From the NCBI GenBank assembly GCA_021029095.1, contig JAJOHG010000002.1:2046001-2110000 (forward strand): 64,000 bases of DNA, in the 5' to 3' direction. The notes beneath the pieces were generated by a model that had not been told where the DNA came from, did no database searches, and saw only the letters and a program-made list of their open reading frames with translations. This stretch comes from Phellopilus nigrolimitatus. Its lineage: Eukaryota; Basidiomycota; Agaricomycetes; Hymenochaetales; Hymenochaetaceae. A program made the translations under genes and the position numbers. Shown piece by piece: positions 47,170 to 58,536 of this stretch (its first letter is position 1; every line of letters starts with the position of its first letter).

Positions 47170-48100
47170 GTCCATTTCAATAATACCGGCCAAGAGGCCC
47201 CGCGAGGATGATAGCACGGATGGCAGCGGCGTCCCTCTCTCCCACAAAAAGCTGCATCCAGACTCTTTTGACGACGGAAATGTTTTCCTTGCAACAACCA
47301 CATACATCTTCCGTGTTCACAAAGGGATTCTTAGTCTCAACTCCACGGTATTCAGAAGCATGTTCTCGTTGCCCCAGCCGATCGAGGGAGAGGACAGCTA
47401 CAAGGGCTTACCTGTTGTTCAACTTGTTGGCGACCGCGATGACGAGGTCGCAATTTTGCTGCGGGCTATGTATGAGCGAAAGTGAGTACTACATGCTTTT
47501 TCTTGCTCCTAAGACGATATTTACTTGTTTGTCTTCAGCTTTTATCGGAAGAACCAGCCAACAGCGTTCTGGACTATATGTGCCTTGCTTCGTCTGAGTA
47601 CAAAGTATGCCGTTGATAACATACGGAAGGAGGTCATAGACCACCTGGCGATGGTGTATCCATCTACGCTTGCGGAGTGTGATGCGGTGCATGAAGGGAA
47701 AATGGCCAGTGTACTTTTCAGGCCGTTTAGGCAGCATGATTTCGCGCTTCTGTCCTTGGCGCGTGCTTGCTCGGCGGACATTCTTCTCCCTGCTCTCTTC
47801 TACGAGTGCGCGTCACACAGTGTGGATACAATACTCGACTACAAACCCGACGGAAGCTGGCCAGGGTGGATTGGCAACGATCTGGGCGTATGTCTCGCGG
47901 GCAGACATAAGCTACTCGTCGCCATACGCGAGACTGTTTTCAAGTTCCTTGATGCCCCGTCTCCAACTGACTGTGTTAGCAGCAGGTCTTCGTGTTTCAC
48001 AGCGAAGCAGACGCGATATGTCGAAAATTACATGTTCTTCACGATCAACCCCGCTGTCTTCCGACGCGAGCTAATTAAAGTAGCTATTGAAAAGATCTAG
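47170..48100 (+). CDS. BTB/POZ-domain protein with in-frame stop before its expected C-terminus
   Basis: Coding begins around 47170; the exact start is unresolved, with an acceptor-like GATTAG just upstream. The BTB domain reads KLHPDSFDDGNVFLATTT, YIFRVHKGILSLNSTVFRSM and DDEVAILLRAMYERK, then a short intron (47481-47538), then TICALLRLSTKYAVDNIRKE. The rest is the helical tail usual in basidiomycete BTB proteins (HDFALLSLARACSADILLPA; RHKLLVAIRETVF). TAG at 48098 closes the frame after IEKI, yet the same frame continues with GKILCSSCQSAL and ELWKKLPEFFGLP to 48241, which is the expected family ending. Either a nonsense mutation or an unusual intron is involved. BTB proteins mediate dimerisation or cullin-3 binding; the partner is unknown. 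Confidence 0.75.
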
Positions 48101-48241
48101 GGAAAGATTCTGTGCTCATCGTGCCAGTCTGCCCTAAAGTCCTCTTTAGAAGAAGGCCGGAATGAGCTGTGGAAGAAACTGCCCGAGTTCTTTGGACTTC
48201 CGAAGTGGGAGATCCTGGAGGGAAACGCTGCGACTCTCTGA

Positions 48242-48741
48242 ATTGTACGTCCAGCATGGCATTCAGACCTCTCAAACTACAAAGCATGCACTAAGTACAT
48301 GTAGGCTGCAGATAGGCTCAGGTATGGTGGTCGCATGTTTTAATTTGTCTTTTAGCTCTATGTCTTGAACAAAAATTGCATTGCAGTGCAACCTCGTAGG
48401 CTCACTGAACCAATGACTTAGAGTCGTCACATTACCTGTCGAACTAAGTACCTTTCTTATCATATATACTATATATCGACATTGACAAGAAATTCAAGTC
48501 GTCATTCACCTTCCTTTATAGTTGTCATACACCCTCTGAAGCAGATGTTAAACTTATCAGCGTTTTACGTCTTTACCGTGCTATCCGACAGCACCTGGGG
48601 CGATATTACCGCGCAGCTAGGCACATTCACCAGTCCTTGCCGGAAGGCTTACAACAAGGTCGTTTGCGAAGTCCTCGATGAGAATGCATATCAATAATAT
48701 TCTTGCAATAAATAAACATATGTATTTCTTTCAGTGGAATC
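48242..48741. other. Intergenic region between convergent genes
   Basis: No coding signal. AT-rich, with the presumed 3' ends of the BTB and UCH genes. Confidence 0.4.
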
Positions 48742-49905
48742 CTAGTCCTCGTCCATCTTACCCTCCTTTTCCCTTTTCTCTATCCGCGTCTTCATTTTCG
48801 TCTTTGCCTGCTCGGAAACCGAGTTCAGAAGCCCCGCTTTTGCGAGCGCGAGCGTCAACGCATGAACCAATCCGACATGATTGTGCCGTCTCAGGCTATT
48901 TTCAAACTAGAGGAAGAACATAGTAAGAACAAAATCCGTCTTCCTTCTGAAGACATAATGCAAAAGGAGAAGCGCTTACCGCCCACCGCGACAGCTTTTC
49001 ATTCTCCTGAGATATCCGTGCTGCGAACTCTGCGGCCATGACGTCGTTTCCAGCCGCCTGGAAAGTCTGCAGCTGTGTTTGTAAAAGAGGGAGTATGTCG
49101 TCGTGAATTGCCATAAGATTGAATTCAAGCGATCCGGGAGGATAAGTTGCTATTCGCGCTTCGATAACTTCCCTGGGAACAGTCAAGAACCGTCCGCAAA
49201 GAACGCGTACTTTCAAACTCACCGTGCTTTCGCTATCCATCCTTCCCCGCTCTCCGAATACGTACCATGTCGTACCGGGTTTCTCTTTAGCCCGTCCAAC
49301 TCGTACACACTTCCCGCCACAGGCAAGAAGACAACGAAATGGTACGCGTCCTCGCTCGTCTTCGGCAGGCTCAGCCCGTCGAGGCTGATCGCGCTTGGCG
49401 GGCTCAGCGCGTTGTGCGCCTCGCGCAGGAACTCGCTGCTCGTGATCGCAAGCCACGCGTCTGCGCGTCCATGCCTGTCGTGAACGATAGCAGCTCCGCT
49501 AGCTCGGGCCCGGTTTTGAGGGATGGGATATTGAGGAGTGCGTTGAGGACGGCGAGCGTCGCGCACGCATTGTTGACGACCTGGTGGGCGAAGAAGCCTG
49601 GGAAGGCATCGTCATACGAACCGGAGCCGCCACCGCGCTCGTCTTGATTGGAGACCCATTTGAAGAGGAAGATGAGCGCGTGAATGGGTTGCAGCGTGGA
49701 AAGTGCCTCTGAATCTAGCGAGTAGAGGTCATCGACTGCGAGATTGACGCCAAGCGTCTTCAGAAGTTCACTGCGTTTTTGGTCCGTGTAAAATTTGCAG
49801 CAATCAGACTAGCTTTTCCTCTTTCAGAGAAAAATAAACATACGTAAAAACTCCCGGGTCAGATTCAGTAAGCTGCCATCCACTCGAATCGTTTTCATCG
49901 GCCAT
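48742..49905 (-). CDS. Ubiquitin carboxyl-terminal hydrolase UCH37/UCHL5 type
   Basis: From ATG 49905, GWQLTESDPGVF is the standard UCH N-terminus. Peptidase C12 residues are all visible: oxyanion Gln and catalytic Cys in AHQVVNNACATLAVLNALL, catalytic His in EDAYHFVVFLP and Asp in VYELDGLK. The UCHL5-type C-terminal extension follows with FNLMAIHDDILP, EKLSRWAFENSLRRHNHVGL, and a Lys/Glu-rich tail (about 48850-48742). In animals and many fungi this enzyme trims ubiquitin at the 26S proteasome via Rpn13 or acts in INO80; the extension suggests the proteasome-type. Four to five introns. An ACGCGT box sits 64 bp upstream at 49969. Confidence 0.9.
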
Positions 49906-51580
49906 GAAGGAGATAATTATTATCCAAAAGAAGGAAAGTAGATAGACAGGATTTATGAGTTCTCAGAGACGCGTCATCGTGCGTGACGACGCGCATGTCA
50001 CGTTATTGTATTCTCCCACGTGCGACCACGCAACGCTGGTCAACCGGGGATCAATCTCCCTAGACTCATCACTTCCTAAAACGCTTCTACTTGTTCTTAA
50101 AGTAGAACACAAACCCCTAAACAATACTGACAAAGTATTCTCTTCGCGAAGTAGTCTAAACCCGCTGTCGGTGATTTAAGAGAACAGAGGGACGGACCCC
50201 TTGTTCGTCTCAGTATATCCACTACCAACGGAACATCAACAATACCGATCTTCGTTCACTGCATCCTGGATCTACACTACCGAACAAGGGCAAATCGGTA
50301 CTCACTGCTTATCGAAAGCGCGACTCCCAGCGGGCCGCTCAGCGTAGTGCGCGGCGGGCGGGCAAACACACGACCCGTCTTGCAAACAAATGAAACTAGA
50401 CTATGACGCTCCACGCACTTGGGACGCCTGATTACTGAGGAGGCGCGTGTCAAGCGGATGCGATTAACAAACGAAATGTTCTCACCCCATGAGCGGTGAC
50501 TGCGAATTGCAAGGGTTCCGTGCAGCGCTCGACCGCTTGATGACAGCTTTTCGTCGAAGCTTATGATTCTCCGGTCGATGTCTATTCAGCCTTGAGTCGT
50601 CGTAAGGTGTGTTGACTGGCTACCTATTCCACTGTTCACGGAGAACTCATCAAGTGTTTCACTCCTCCAGACCGCGATAGGATGATGCACGTGAGAACAA
50701 AGAACATTGACATGCGCTAGAACCCATCGAGACTGCTTGGTGTCCACTAGCTCAAATGTCCCTCCAGACGTGTTCTACGGCTTGCTGACAATATCTTCAG
50801 ATCACTTGTCTAGTTTTAGCGCCTTCGCTGGATGAAAGCTCCCCGAGCTCACACAGTACACCGGTCGATTATTCATTGATGTCTACTATTCCTTTTCGAC
50901 TTGAATTTATCAAAGAACATCGCATTCCACTCTGCGCTGAAACTTTTTGTAAAATCTTATGCAAACAATAGAGCGCTCAAGGCATGCTGGCTTGCGTTCT
51001 CCATTCTCAAGTGTTTCAGGGTGAAAAAAAAAGTAATGTGACAAGATGTCTGCGATTACACATTGACACTCTTTCTTTCAGGATGTGGTGCGTAAGAAAT
51101 TGGTTAGCTCAAAAGTATTGATGCGCTGAGGATCCACGCAGCCACAATGTGTTTCCGACCGCGCCTCCTGCCTCAACAGGATCTGAAAACATCGAGGGTC
51201 CACTGACGATCCGTGTGATCTAGTGTCTCTCTTACGCTGAGTCTTTTTCTGACACCGACTGTACACGGGAATTAACTAATCCCGCTCCCATACCGCAATG
51301 GAACAGGAAAGATGGAGGTGCTTCGTGCTCCACGCCGTCCTATGTTTTTGAGCGAGGCTATGTGCGCTCAGAACGCGCTAGCTCGCGCTGGCTGTCTCTG
51401 GTACATGTAAGCGGGTGTCACGAGTGTCTGCGCTGATGTTTGAGAGCTATAAGCGTAACTGAGAAATGTTATAAAAGAGAGGAGGTGCAATGTGAGATGC
51501 CTCAGACATCCCAAGTCTTAACTCTCAGACAATATCCAACAAAGTCCACAGTCTACCGCCCTACTTGAATACCATTGACC
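49906..51580. other. Intergenic region, upstream of glycopeptide gene 1
   Basis: No gene seen. The right part (about 50630-51580) is similar in order and sequence to the segment upstream of the second glycopeptide gene (52840-54230), showing that the duplication includes about 0.9 kb of upstream DNA. Confidence 0.5.
51470..51477 (+). promoter_or_regulatory. TATA box of glycopeptide gene 1
   Basis: TATAAAAG lies about 110 bp upstream of the ATG. The equivalent position in the paralogue reads TATAATAG (54121-54128). Confidence 0.6.
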
Positions 51581-52515
51581 ATGCTCGCCAAATTCACAAG
51601 CTTGCTGTCTATCGTCTTGCTCACTGTCGCCAGCGCCCACGCCGAGACGCACACCGTTAGTTTCGAGAACAAGTACGCCTTTGTCTTTTTGTCTCTCGAT
51701 TCGCCGTCGCTGACTTCGTTAAACTTGTTTTATACTTATAGGTGCGGTACTGGAACGGTGAGTTCACAAGGTTTATGCTGTCAAAAGGCCGTCGGTTAAG
51801 CAAAGTCGATTTTAGCCCAAGCTTATTCAGAGCGGCAACACGCTTTCGTCCGGACAACCCTTCACCTCGAACGGCCCTCTCGTCAGCGCCATTGCGTACG
51901 CCTTCTACCGTTGTCGTAGTAAATTTATTTCTTACTTTTCCCCGATTGAAACCGGCGAGCAGGTACCTGCAAACGGGTATGTTGCTTTTATCTTTTATCT
52001 TCCTTTCAGAAGAATTAAGCAATATACATTCAGGCAATTGCGGCCTCAATGGCGAGAGATGCATAACCACCGAGATGACACTTCAGAACCCAGACCCGAG
52101 CAAGCCAGGAAGCGGCTCTAGCGCCGACCTTTCGCTCATCCCTCCGTGAGTTTATACAGAACCGAAATATCGAAGGGTGTTTAACTAGTCTTCACCGTGT
52201 CTGCGCAGCCTTGCGTTTTCCAAGACGACTGGCTTTAGGTACGAAAACGGTTGCGACGGCCAGGGCAGAGACTGTACGTCCAGATTTCGCTTGTCGGCAT
52301 GCACTTTTTGAAATTAACACCAACGCTTGTTCAATCCAGGTACGTCGGCGGACTGCACCACCGCCTTCCACAAACCGAGCGACACGCAAGTCCAGGTCGC
52401 GTGCCAGGCGAACAATGTACGCCTTTTCTCTCCCCTCTTCACGCTGTATAAGGCCCTCAGCTCACTCGTGATCTCTCAAATTCAGGTCAACCTCGTCGTC
52501 ACCTTCTGCGAGTAA
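51581..52515 (+). CDS. Secreted thaumatin-like 'glycopeptide' family protein, copy 1
   Basis: A gene of about eight small exons. Exon 1 encodes a signal peptide, MLAKFTSLLSIVLLTVASAHA, followed by the family start ETHTVSFENK. The order then is CGTGT, PKLIQSGNTLSSGQPFTSNG, LVSAIA, YLQTG, NCGLNGERCITTEMTL, GSGSSADLSLIPP, LAFSKTTGFR, YENGCDGQG, TSADCTTAFHK, VQVACQANN and VNLVVTFCE. Regular cysteines are expected to form disulfides. This small secreted family is common in basidiomycetes and distantly resembles thaumatin-like proteins. Its role is not established; fruit-body or cell-wall association is plausible. Exons as short as 16-30 nt make automated models error-prone. Confidence 0.8.
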
Positions 52516-54229
52516 GGTGGGAAGGGAGGATGCTTTCCGTACAAAGTTGTGGTATAATACGTTTTGTATGTTGATGGGGGAAGAAGAGGAGTGCTCATCA
52601 TAATTATACGTTGCTTAAATTTGACTTAAGCAAGGATCAGAAGTCAGAACATTGATGTTGGAAGTCGCACATTTTAGTAAAGGCTGACAAAAGATGCGCA
52701 ATTGTCTCGACATTCTTGCAGAAATTTGTCTTCAATGAAGATGAGTGCGCGGTTGGGTTGCAGCGAGTGCCTCCGAATCTAGTGAGCAGAGGCCATGTAC
52801 TGCGAGATTGACACCAAATGTGTTTCAGTGATTGGTTGTGCTGGACCTAAACCACTGTTCACGGAAAACGCATCAAATATTTCACTTCCCTAGAGCGCGG
52901 TGCAGGGATACTCATGGGAATGAAGAGACCCGTTGACATGCGCTAAAACCCTTTAGAGACTTGCGTGGTCTCCGCTAGCTCAATCGCCAATGCCGACGTG
53001 TTTCACGGCTTCGTGACGAGATTCTCGGATCATTTGTCCAGTCCAGTGAAGGCGCTGAAAGAGGGCTACGAGCTAATAAAACACCCCGGCCAAATATTCA
53101 TTAGCATATACTAAGCCTATGTGATTTGAATTTATCAGAGAACATCGCTCTCTGTTCTGCGCTGAAAATATTTATAACATTGTGTGCGGATGATAGAGTG
53201 GTCAGCTCAGGTTGGCTTGCGCTCGCTGTTCTCAACCTGTGATGTGGTGTGCCGGTTGTGACATGATATCTACGAATACCCATTGATATTAGTTAGTTTT
53301 CTCAGAGCGTAAGAGAGATAGCATATAGCATCTGCCTTACGTTACTACAGAAACGTTTGCGTCACATGATTTTATTGCTTTTTTGGCTTCGATTTGCCAC
53401 AAATTTTCAGAATTTCATATCTCAGTTAATTGTGGATAGTTTCTTTTCATTTCGATTTCTCGTGCAATGTAGGATGTCATATTATGGCGTATGATTATGA
53501 GCATCTTCTACATCGCTTGAGTCTAAACTTGACACTCATTGATTGGGTATATGCACTGACCAAATCTGCATTCGGACCCAACTGATGTAGAAGATGCTCA
53601 TATTTATACAAAATAATAGTCATCCTACAGTACATGATTTTAGCAAGTGAGATCAAAAGCAGCCATTTGCAATTGACTGAAATATGAATTTCTGAAATTC
53701 TGTGGCAACTCGAAGCCAAAAAAGGCAATGAAATTATGTGACGCATCCGTTTCTGCAACAGTGACAAGTCTGAGGTCTACACGCTGCGCTCAACGAAGCT
53801 CGCTTTCTGCTGCACGACATATTTCCGGTTACTTCCGCAGGCCTGGCAGTGGCCTGTGTGGTCCCGCTCCTTTGCTATGTTAAGGCCAGTTTGCTGCTAT
53901 CACTTATACGCGAGAACTCATTAAACCCGTTCCTAGACCGCAATGTAGCGCGAAAGGCGGAAGTGCATTGTGCTCCGCACCACCCTATACTTCCATGCAA
54001 AGCTATGTGCCCTCAGAACACGCTGGTCAGCGCTAGTTTCCCTGGCGCATTTGAGCGGACACCGCGGATATTTGCTCTTACTTTCGGAACTATAAGCGTG
54101 CTTTGCACCACAAAGAATTGTATAATAGTGTGCAATGTGAGGTGTTTCAATCATCCCGCAAGTGCCAATTTTCTCAGGTTACATCTAGCTCAGCCAAAAA
54201 TCTATCGACATTCTCGACTCTTATTGACG
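52516..54229. other. Intergenic region with duplicated upstream sequence and a hairpin element
   Basis: Contains the copy-2 counterpart of the upstream region of gene 1 and a MITE-like element (separate entry). No other gene. Confidence 0.5.
53341..53765. mobile_element. MITE-like long imperfect hairpin
   Basis: The left end (CAGAAACGTTTGCGTCACAT, 53347 on) is the reverse complement of the right end up to 53760, with a few mismatches. The pairing continues inward through GGCTTCGA...TTGCCACA and ATTTCATAT..., then ATGAGCATCTTCTACATC (53497-53514) against 53584-53601. About 425 bp, loop near 53515-53583, no coding frame: the form of a non-autonomous inverted-repeat element. Clear target-site duplications were not identified. 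Confidence 0.6.
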
Positions 54230-55213
54230 ATGTTCGCCAAATTCGCAAGCTTTCTGTCTATCGCCCTCCTCGCTATCGCAGGCGTCCACGCCGAGTCGCA
54301 TACCATTAGCTTCGAGAACAAGTACATCTTTGCCTTTATCTGTCTATCTCTTAATCCATCACAGCTGACTTCGTTGAACTCCTTTTTTGCCTATAGGTGT
54401 GGCTCTGGGACAGTGAGTTCGGGCGTGTTCTGTTGCAGAAGTCGTTAGCTGAGCAAAGTCGATTCTAGCCCAAGCTTGTCCAGAGCGGCAACACGCTTTC
54501 GACTGGACAGCCCTACACCTCAAACGGGCCTTTCGTTAGCGCCATTGCGTACGCCTTCTTCTATTGTATTAGTAAATTGTTTCTTAACGTTTTCCATTTT
54601 AAAATGACGAGCAGATACCTGCAGACAGGTATGCTGCTTCTCTCCTTTCTCTCCTTTGTAGAATAATTGAGCGATATACACTCAGGAAATTGCGGCCTTA
54701 ATGGCGAGAAATGCATGACCGTCGAGATGACACTTCAGGACCCAGACTCGAGCAAGCCAGGAAGCGGCTCTAGTGCCGACATTTCGCTCATCCCTCCGTG
54801 AGTTTAAACATAACCGGGATATCTTGTGCTCGGTTAGTTCTGACACGTCTGCACAGGCTCGCGTTCTCTAAGGCGAGCGGCTTCAGGTGCGTCTTTGACG
54901 GTTCCCGTAGCTTATTTTACGGTGGCTGATTTGCGATGCGTAGGTACGAGAATGGATGTGACGGCCAGGGCAAAGCCTGTACGTCCATACTTCGCTTACC
55001 AATACACAATTTTTGAGGCTAACATTGGTTTTCGTCCGTTTAAGGTGCGTCGGCGGACTGCACCTCTGCCTTCCGCCAGTCGGATCAAACGCAGGTCCAG
55101 TCCGCGTGCCAGGCGAATAACGTACGTCTTTTCTATTCTCGAATGTCAGATCCACAGCTCATTTATGATCTTTCGTAACTTAGGTCAACCTCGTCGTCAC
55201 CTTCTGCGAATGA
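54230..55213 (+). CDS. Secreted thaumatin-like 'glycopeptide' family protein, copy 2
   Basis: Tandem paralogue of the gene at 51581 with the same exon plan and all introns in corresponding positions. Signal peptide MFAKFASFLSIALLAIAGVHA, then ESHTISFENK, CGSGT, PKLVQSGNTLSTGQPYTSNG, YLQTG, NCGLNGEKCMTVEMTLQ, GSGSSADISLIPP, LAFSKASGFR, YENGCDGQGK, SADCTSAFRQS, VQSACQANN and VNLVVTFCE. Cysteine positions are conserved with copy 1 and no inactivating change is seen. The TATA box is altered, so expression may differ between copies. Confidence 0.8.
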
Positions 55214-56223
55214 GTCTATATGAGTCGGTATTTATTTTCGGAACAAAGTTGCTGGTGTATTATCTTGTATATGAATGATCCTAGTGAAACAAATAGATAT
55301 GTGAAATAGACAGTGTAGTTCTCATCAGACTTGTAGTATGATGGGTGAACACAACGGAGACAAACCTAATTTAGTGATAATATTGAAAGTTGAAGACGAC
55401 ATAACTCTTCATCATCCGTCTTCGGCCGACTTTGCTTACAAGAAGTCCAGTTAAAGTCCTCGAGAATATTCATGTTTCTCTACTTTCGTATGTTATTCTA
55501 TAAATTGGTGCCTTTCAAGATCACGTCAAGGTCGAGGAAGCATCATACATGGTACATCGTGGCATGGATCTGCAGACTGATTCCGTGACGCCGATCATAT
55601 TACGATTCCTGACGTAAGGAAGGGATCGTCCTTTCCACTCCTACGTTTTCACCCCCAGTGGCTGTGCAGGTTTGTCACGGTCACAATTACAAAAAAGTGT
55701 ACAAAGTAGTCGAAAAGTGTACAAACAGTGTGGGAATCTATGCCTTATAATGGGGAGGGGTCACAGCCACACGACACCGCCACGCGTCACACTTTTCCTC
55801 CTGAGCGTTCCGGTTCGTATCTAACAGTTCTTTCTTTTCCCTCTGCATATAAAAGCTTGATTTATTTTTTATTATGAAGGCCCATGTCTAAGCTATACAG
55901 CCATGTAATTGTTTTTGCATATATATGACTGAGTGATATGTAAAAGCGGATCGGCTGGGCACTGCTCTGGTGACAGCAAATTTGAGCCTCGGACTTCGAA
56001 ATTGCCTAAGTCCTTTCTTCTTCTTCACCACCATTCTCATGTCATCGTCATTGTCGCCGCCGCCGCTGCCATCACCTCGTCCTCGTCGTTCACGCCGCCG
56101 CCCTCTTCCTTCGTCCCCGCTGCCGCTCTCGTCCTCGCCGCCACCCTCCGATGTCCTCGCCGCCACCCTCCCTAATGTTCGCCGCCCGACCGCACACCCT
56201 CAACCCGAAAGAAGAAGAAAAAA
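55214..56223. other. Intergenic region
   Basis: AT-rich, then (about 56040-56200) a C-rich low-complexity tract that gives long but compositionally biased open frames on both strands. No gene recognised. Confidence 0.4.
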
Positions 56224-56275
56224 GCTGGCTTGGAAGCTCGTGTCTGTACTACAGACACGAGTAGTTTAAGCCAGC
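56224..56275. repeat. 52-nt near-perfect hairpin
   Basis: GCTGGCTT (56224-56231) and CTCGTGTCTGTA (56237-56248) pair with TACAGACACGAG (56250-56261) and AAGCCAGC (56268-56275). The inner 12-bp arms flank a single C, and the outer arms are separated by short unpaired stretches. It lies 9 bp before the SNF5-like pseudogene start. Confidence 0.7.
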
Positions 56276-56283
56276 CGCAGTAA

Positions 56284-57953
56284 ATGCGGGCCATGCAGGA
56301 ACGCAAGGCGATCGCGCTTGCTGCATAGCAACAACAGCAACTGCTGATGCAGCGCCAGGCCGTCTCTAGCGTCCCCGCCTCCGGCGTTCTCGCACACGGC
56401 TTTACCCACCTCAACAGCGTCCGCCGTCGCCGGTAGCCCCGGCTCCTCCGCCTCTCCCAAGCCCTTGCATTCAAGCTCAACTTCGTCCCCGCTCCTCACC
56501 AACTTACCGCTGCCCAGTCTCCCTCCCAACTAGCGCTGCTTCTTTCCTCCGCGCTTGCAGACGCGGACGCACTCTGTCGCGAGCTTACCGTCGCGCAGGG
56601 CCGAGCACCTTCTGGCGTCGGTCCAAGGCTTGCCTTCTCGCGCTTCTCCTGACCCAAACGTGAACGGAGAGAAGGCCAATGGAGAGAGGGAAAGGGAGAA
56701 AGACATGAGAGCGGAGTCCAAAGTGCTCGAGAGCGCCGCGAGGGCCGTCCTCGACGCTGAGGCACGCGCGGAGCGCGCTGAGCGGTAAGCAGCAGATTTT
56801 CTTCAATTTTTCTTTCAACTTGTTGAATGTATACCGCACAGTTCTCATGCCGACCTCGCTGAGTCGTTGCAGTCTCTGTGCGCGCAAATCACCAAGGTCG
56901 AACGGTACGAACACGCGTGCTCCCTCCTTCCGCCGACGTGTGCACCGTTTTTGCGCCCCTCCTCTCGACGGCGTCGTCGCACGCTCCCATCCCAGTGACC
57001 CGACCGCCTCATCTTCCGAGAGCCTGCATTTTTCAGCACGGACAAAGACGACACTCTCACCCTGCCTTCCCTTCCTCTGCCGCACGCCATCGGCGCTCCG
57101 TCCTCCGGGAATAGCATGCTCACCGGACCAAGCACACATCCCGCGCCACCTGCGTCATTCACTTCCCTGCGATACTCCCGCGCTCTGTCAGCACCTCACG
57201 TCTGAGGCGCATTCTCTATACTCTATCTGGCTCCCGGACACGGACACGGACATGGACAAGGATTGGGCCACCTGAGGTAAAGCTCAACAGAGCGCGTCTT
57301 TCCACACGCTTCCGTTGAGTACGTCAAGTTCCTCAAGTGCGTCACTCCGGGAAAGTAAAGCTGGGCGAGGCGAAACGCGTGGAGCAGCTCGCTCCGATAC
57401 GTCTCGAGTTCGATGTCGAGCGCCTCAAATATTGTGCTACGTTTGTGTGGAACTTGAATGGTGCGAAACCATAGCAGTCTCATTCTGATCTTTTCTTTTG
57501 CTGATCTCGCTTATTATTTTTGCTGACAGACCCGATCATAACGCCCAAAGTCTTCGCGCAGTCGGTCATAGACGACTATGGCCTTTCCTCGAGCTATCAC
57601 GCAACCATCACCAAGTCGATTCAGGAGCAGCTGGCCAGCAATGACGTGTCCGTCGTGCCAACGGAGAGCACGCTGGAAGCTGCGCGTGGGACCCTGCAGG
57701 TCCCCGATGCGGAGTGGTGGGCGTCCTGGCGGAAGCGTCTGCGCAATAAGGACGGCTACGTCCGCACGCACGCGCTGTTGCAGAGTGTGCCGGAGCCGCA
57801 GGGTCGTGCAAAAAAGGCGCAAATTTGCGTCGGCCGAGGATGCGGCGAAGGATGTGCGGGCGTCGCTCGATGAGGACTCGTCGGTGGACGTCGAGATGAT
57901 CGAGGTGGATGAGGATAAGATGTACGAGGAGATGCGGATCATCATCAAGGTAT
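56284..57953 (+). pseudogene. SNF5/SMARCB1-like chromatin remodelling subunit, decayed
   Basis: Recognisable pieces in order: MQERKAIALAA then, after an in-frame TAG where a Gln codon is expected, QQQQLLMQRQ; QSPSQLALLLSSALADADAL; MRAESKVLESAARAVLDAEA; LTSEAHSLYSIWLPDTD; VKLGEAKRVEQLAPIRLEFD and YCATFVWNLN. Across an intron come DPIITPKVFAQSVIDDYGL and TITKSIQEQLA, the SNF5 repeat, and finally an acidic tail. The frame changes several times between blocks, including at an A-run near 57812. SNF5 is a SWI/SNF or RSC core subunit that contacts the nucleosome. Given several independent lesions, this copy is probably not functional as a whole. Wrong splice guesses could explain some, but not the TAG or the A-run shift. 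Confidence 0.65.
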
Positions 57954-58536
57954 GCTCTGATTTCGTTAACTCTGAGCGCAAAAAGTGGATACATGTCGCA
58001 TAGATAGACATGATGTACATACATAATTATGAAAATAGATTTTTGACTGAAGAAAAGAGGTTGAAAATGGTTGAATTTCCTGTTTGTTTTACAGGGCTAC
58101 CTAAAGCAAATGGTACAATTATTTTAAAAAAAAAAGGAATCGTAACATGCCATGCGCAGCAATGGCCCACAACCAAAGTCAGAGTTTTAGCATGTGCGGT
58201 TGTAGGTACGTGTCTTGAGAGCGCTGTGTCGAAAATACACAGAAAAAAATAGACACCGCGCAAAAGTCTTGTATCCATTCTCTGTAGGTCGAGAATCTGC
58301 GTGAAATATGTTCTGAGTCAGACAGAATTTGAATATATCTACATTGTATGTGCCTTTGTGGCGTTCCATCGGAGCCGGTGCCTTGCACAGCCATCCGCAA
58401 CGAGCCAGCCCTACCGACGCGTCCATCCTTACATTGTATAAACCACATTTGCGTCGCAATCTTTCTTCCCCATCTCTTGTTCTCTCACTGTCAATCTACT
58501 CACTGCAGTCTCTCTTTTTGAGAAACGGCTTCGAGA
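57954..58536. other. Intergenic region
   Basis: AT-rich spacer. No gene seen. Confidence 0.4.

Noticed and set aside
55888..56269. Ser/Pro-rich and Gly/Arg-rich frames on both strands
   Set aside because: Simple-sequence CGCCGC/TCCTC tract. No splice or domain support.
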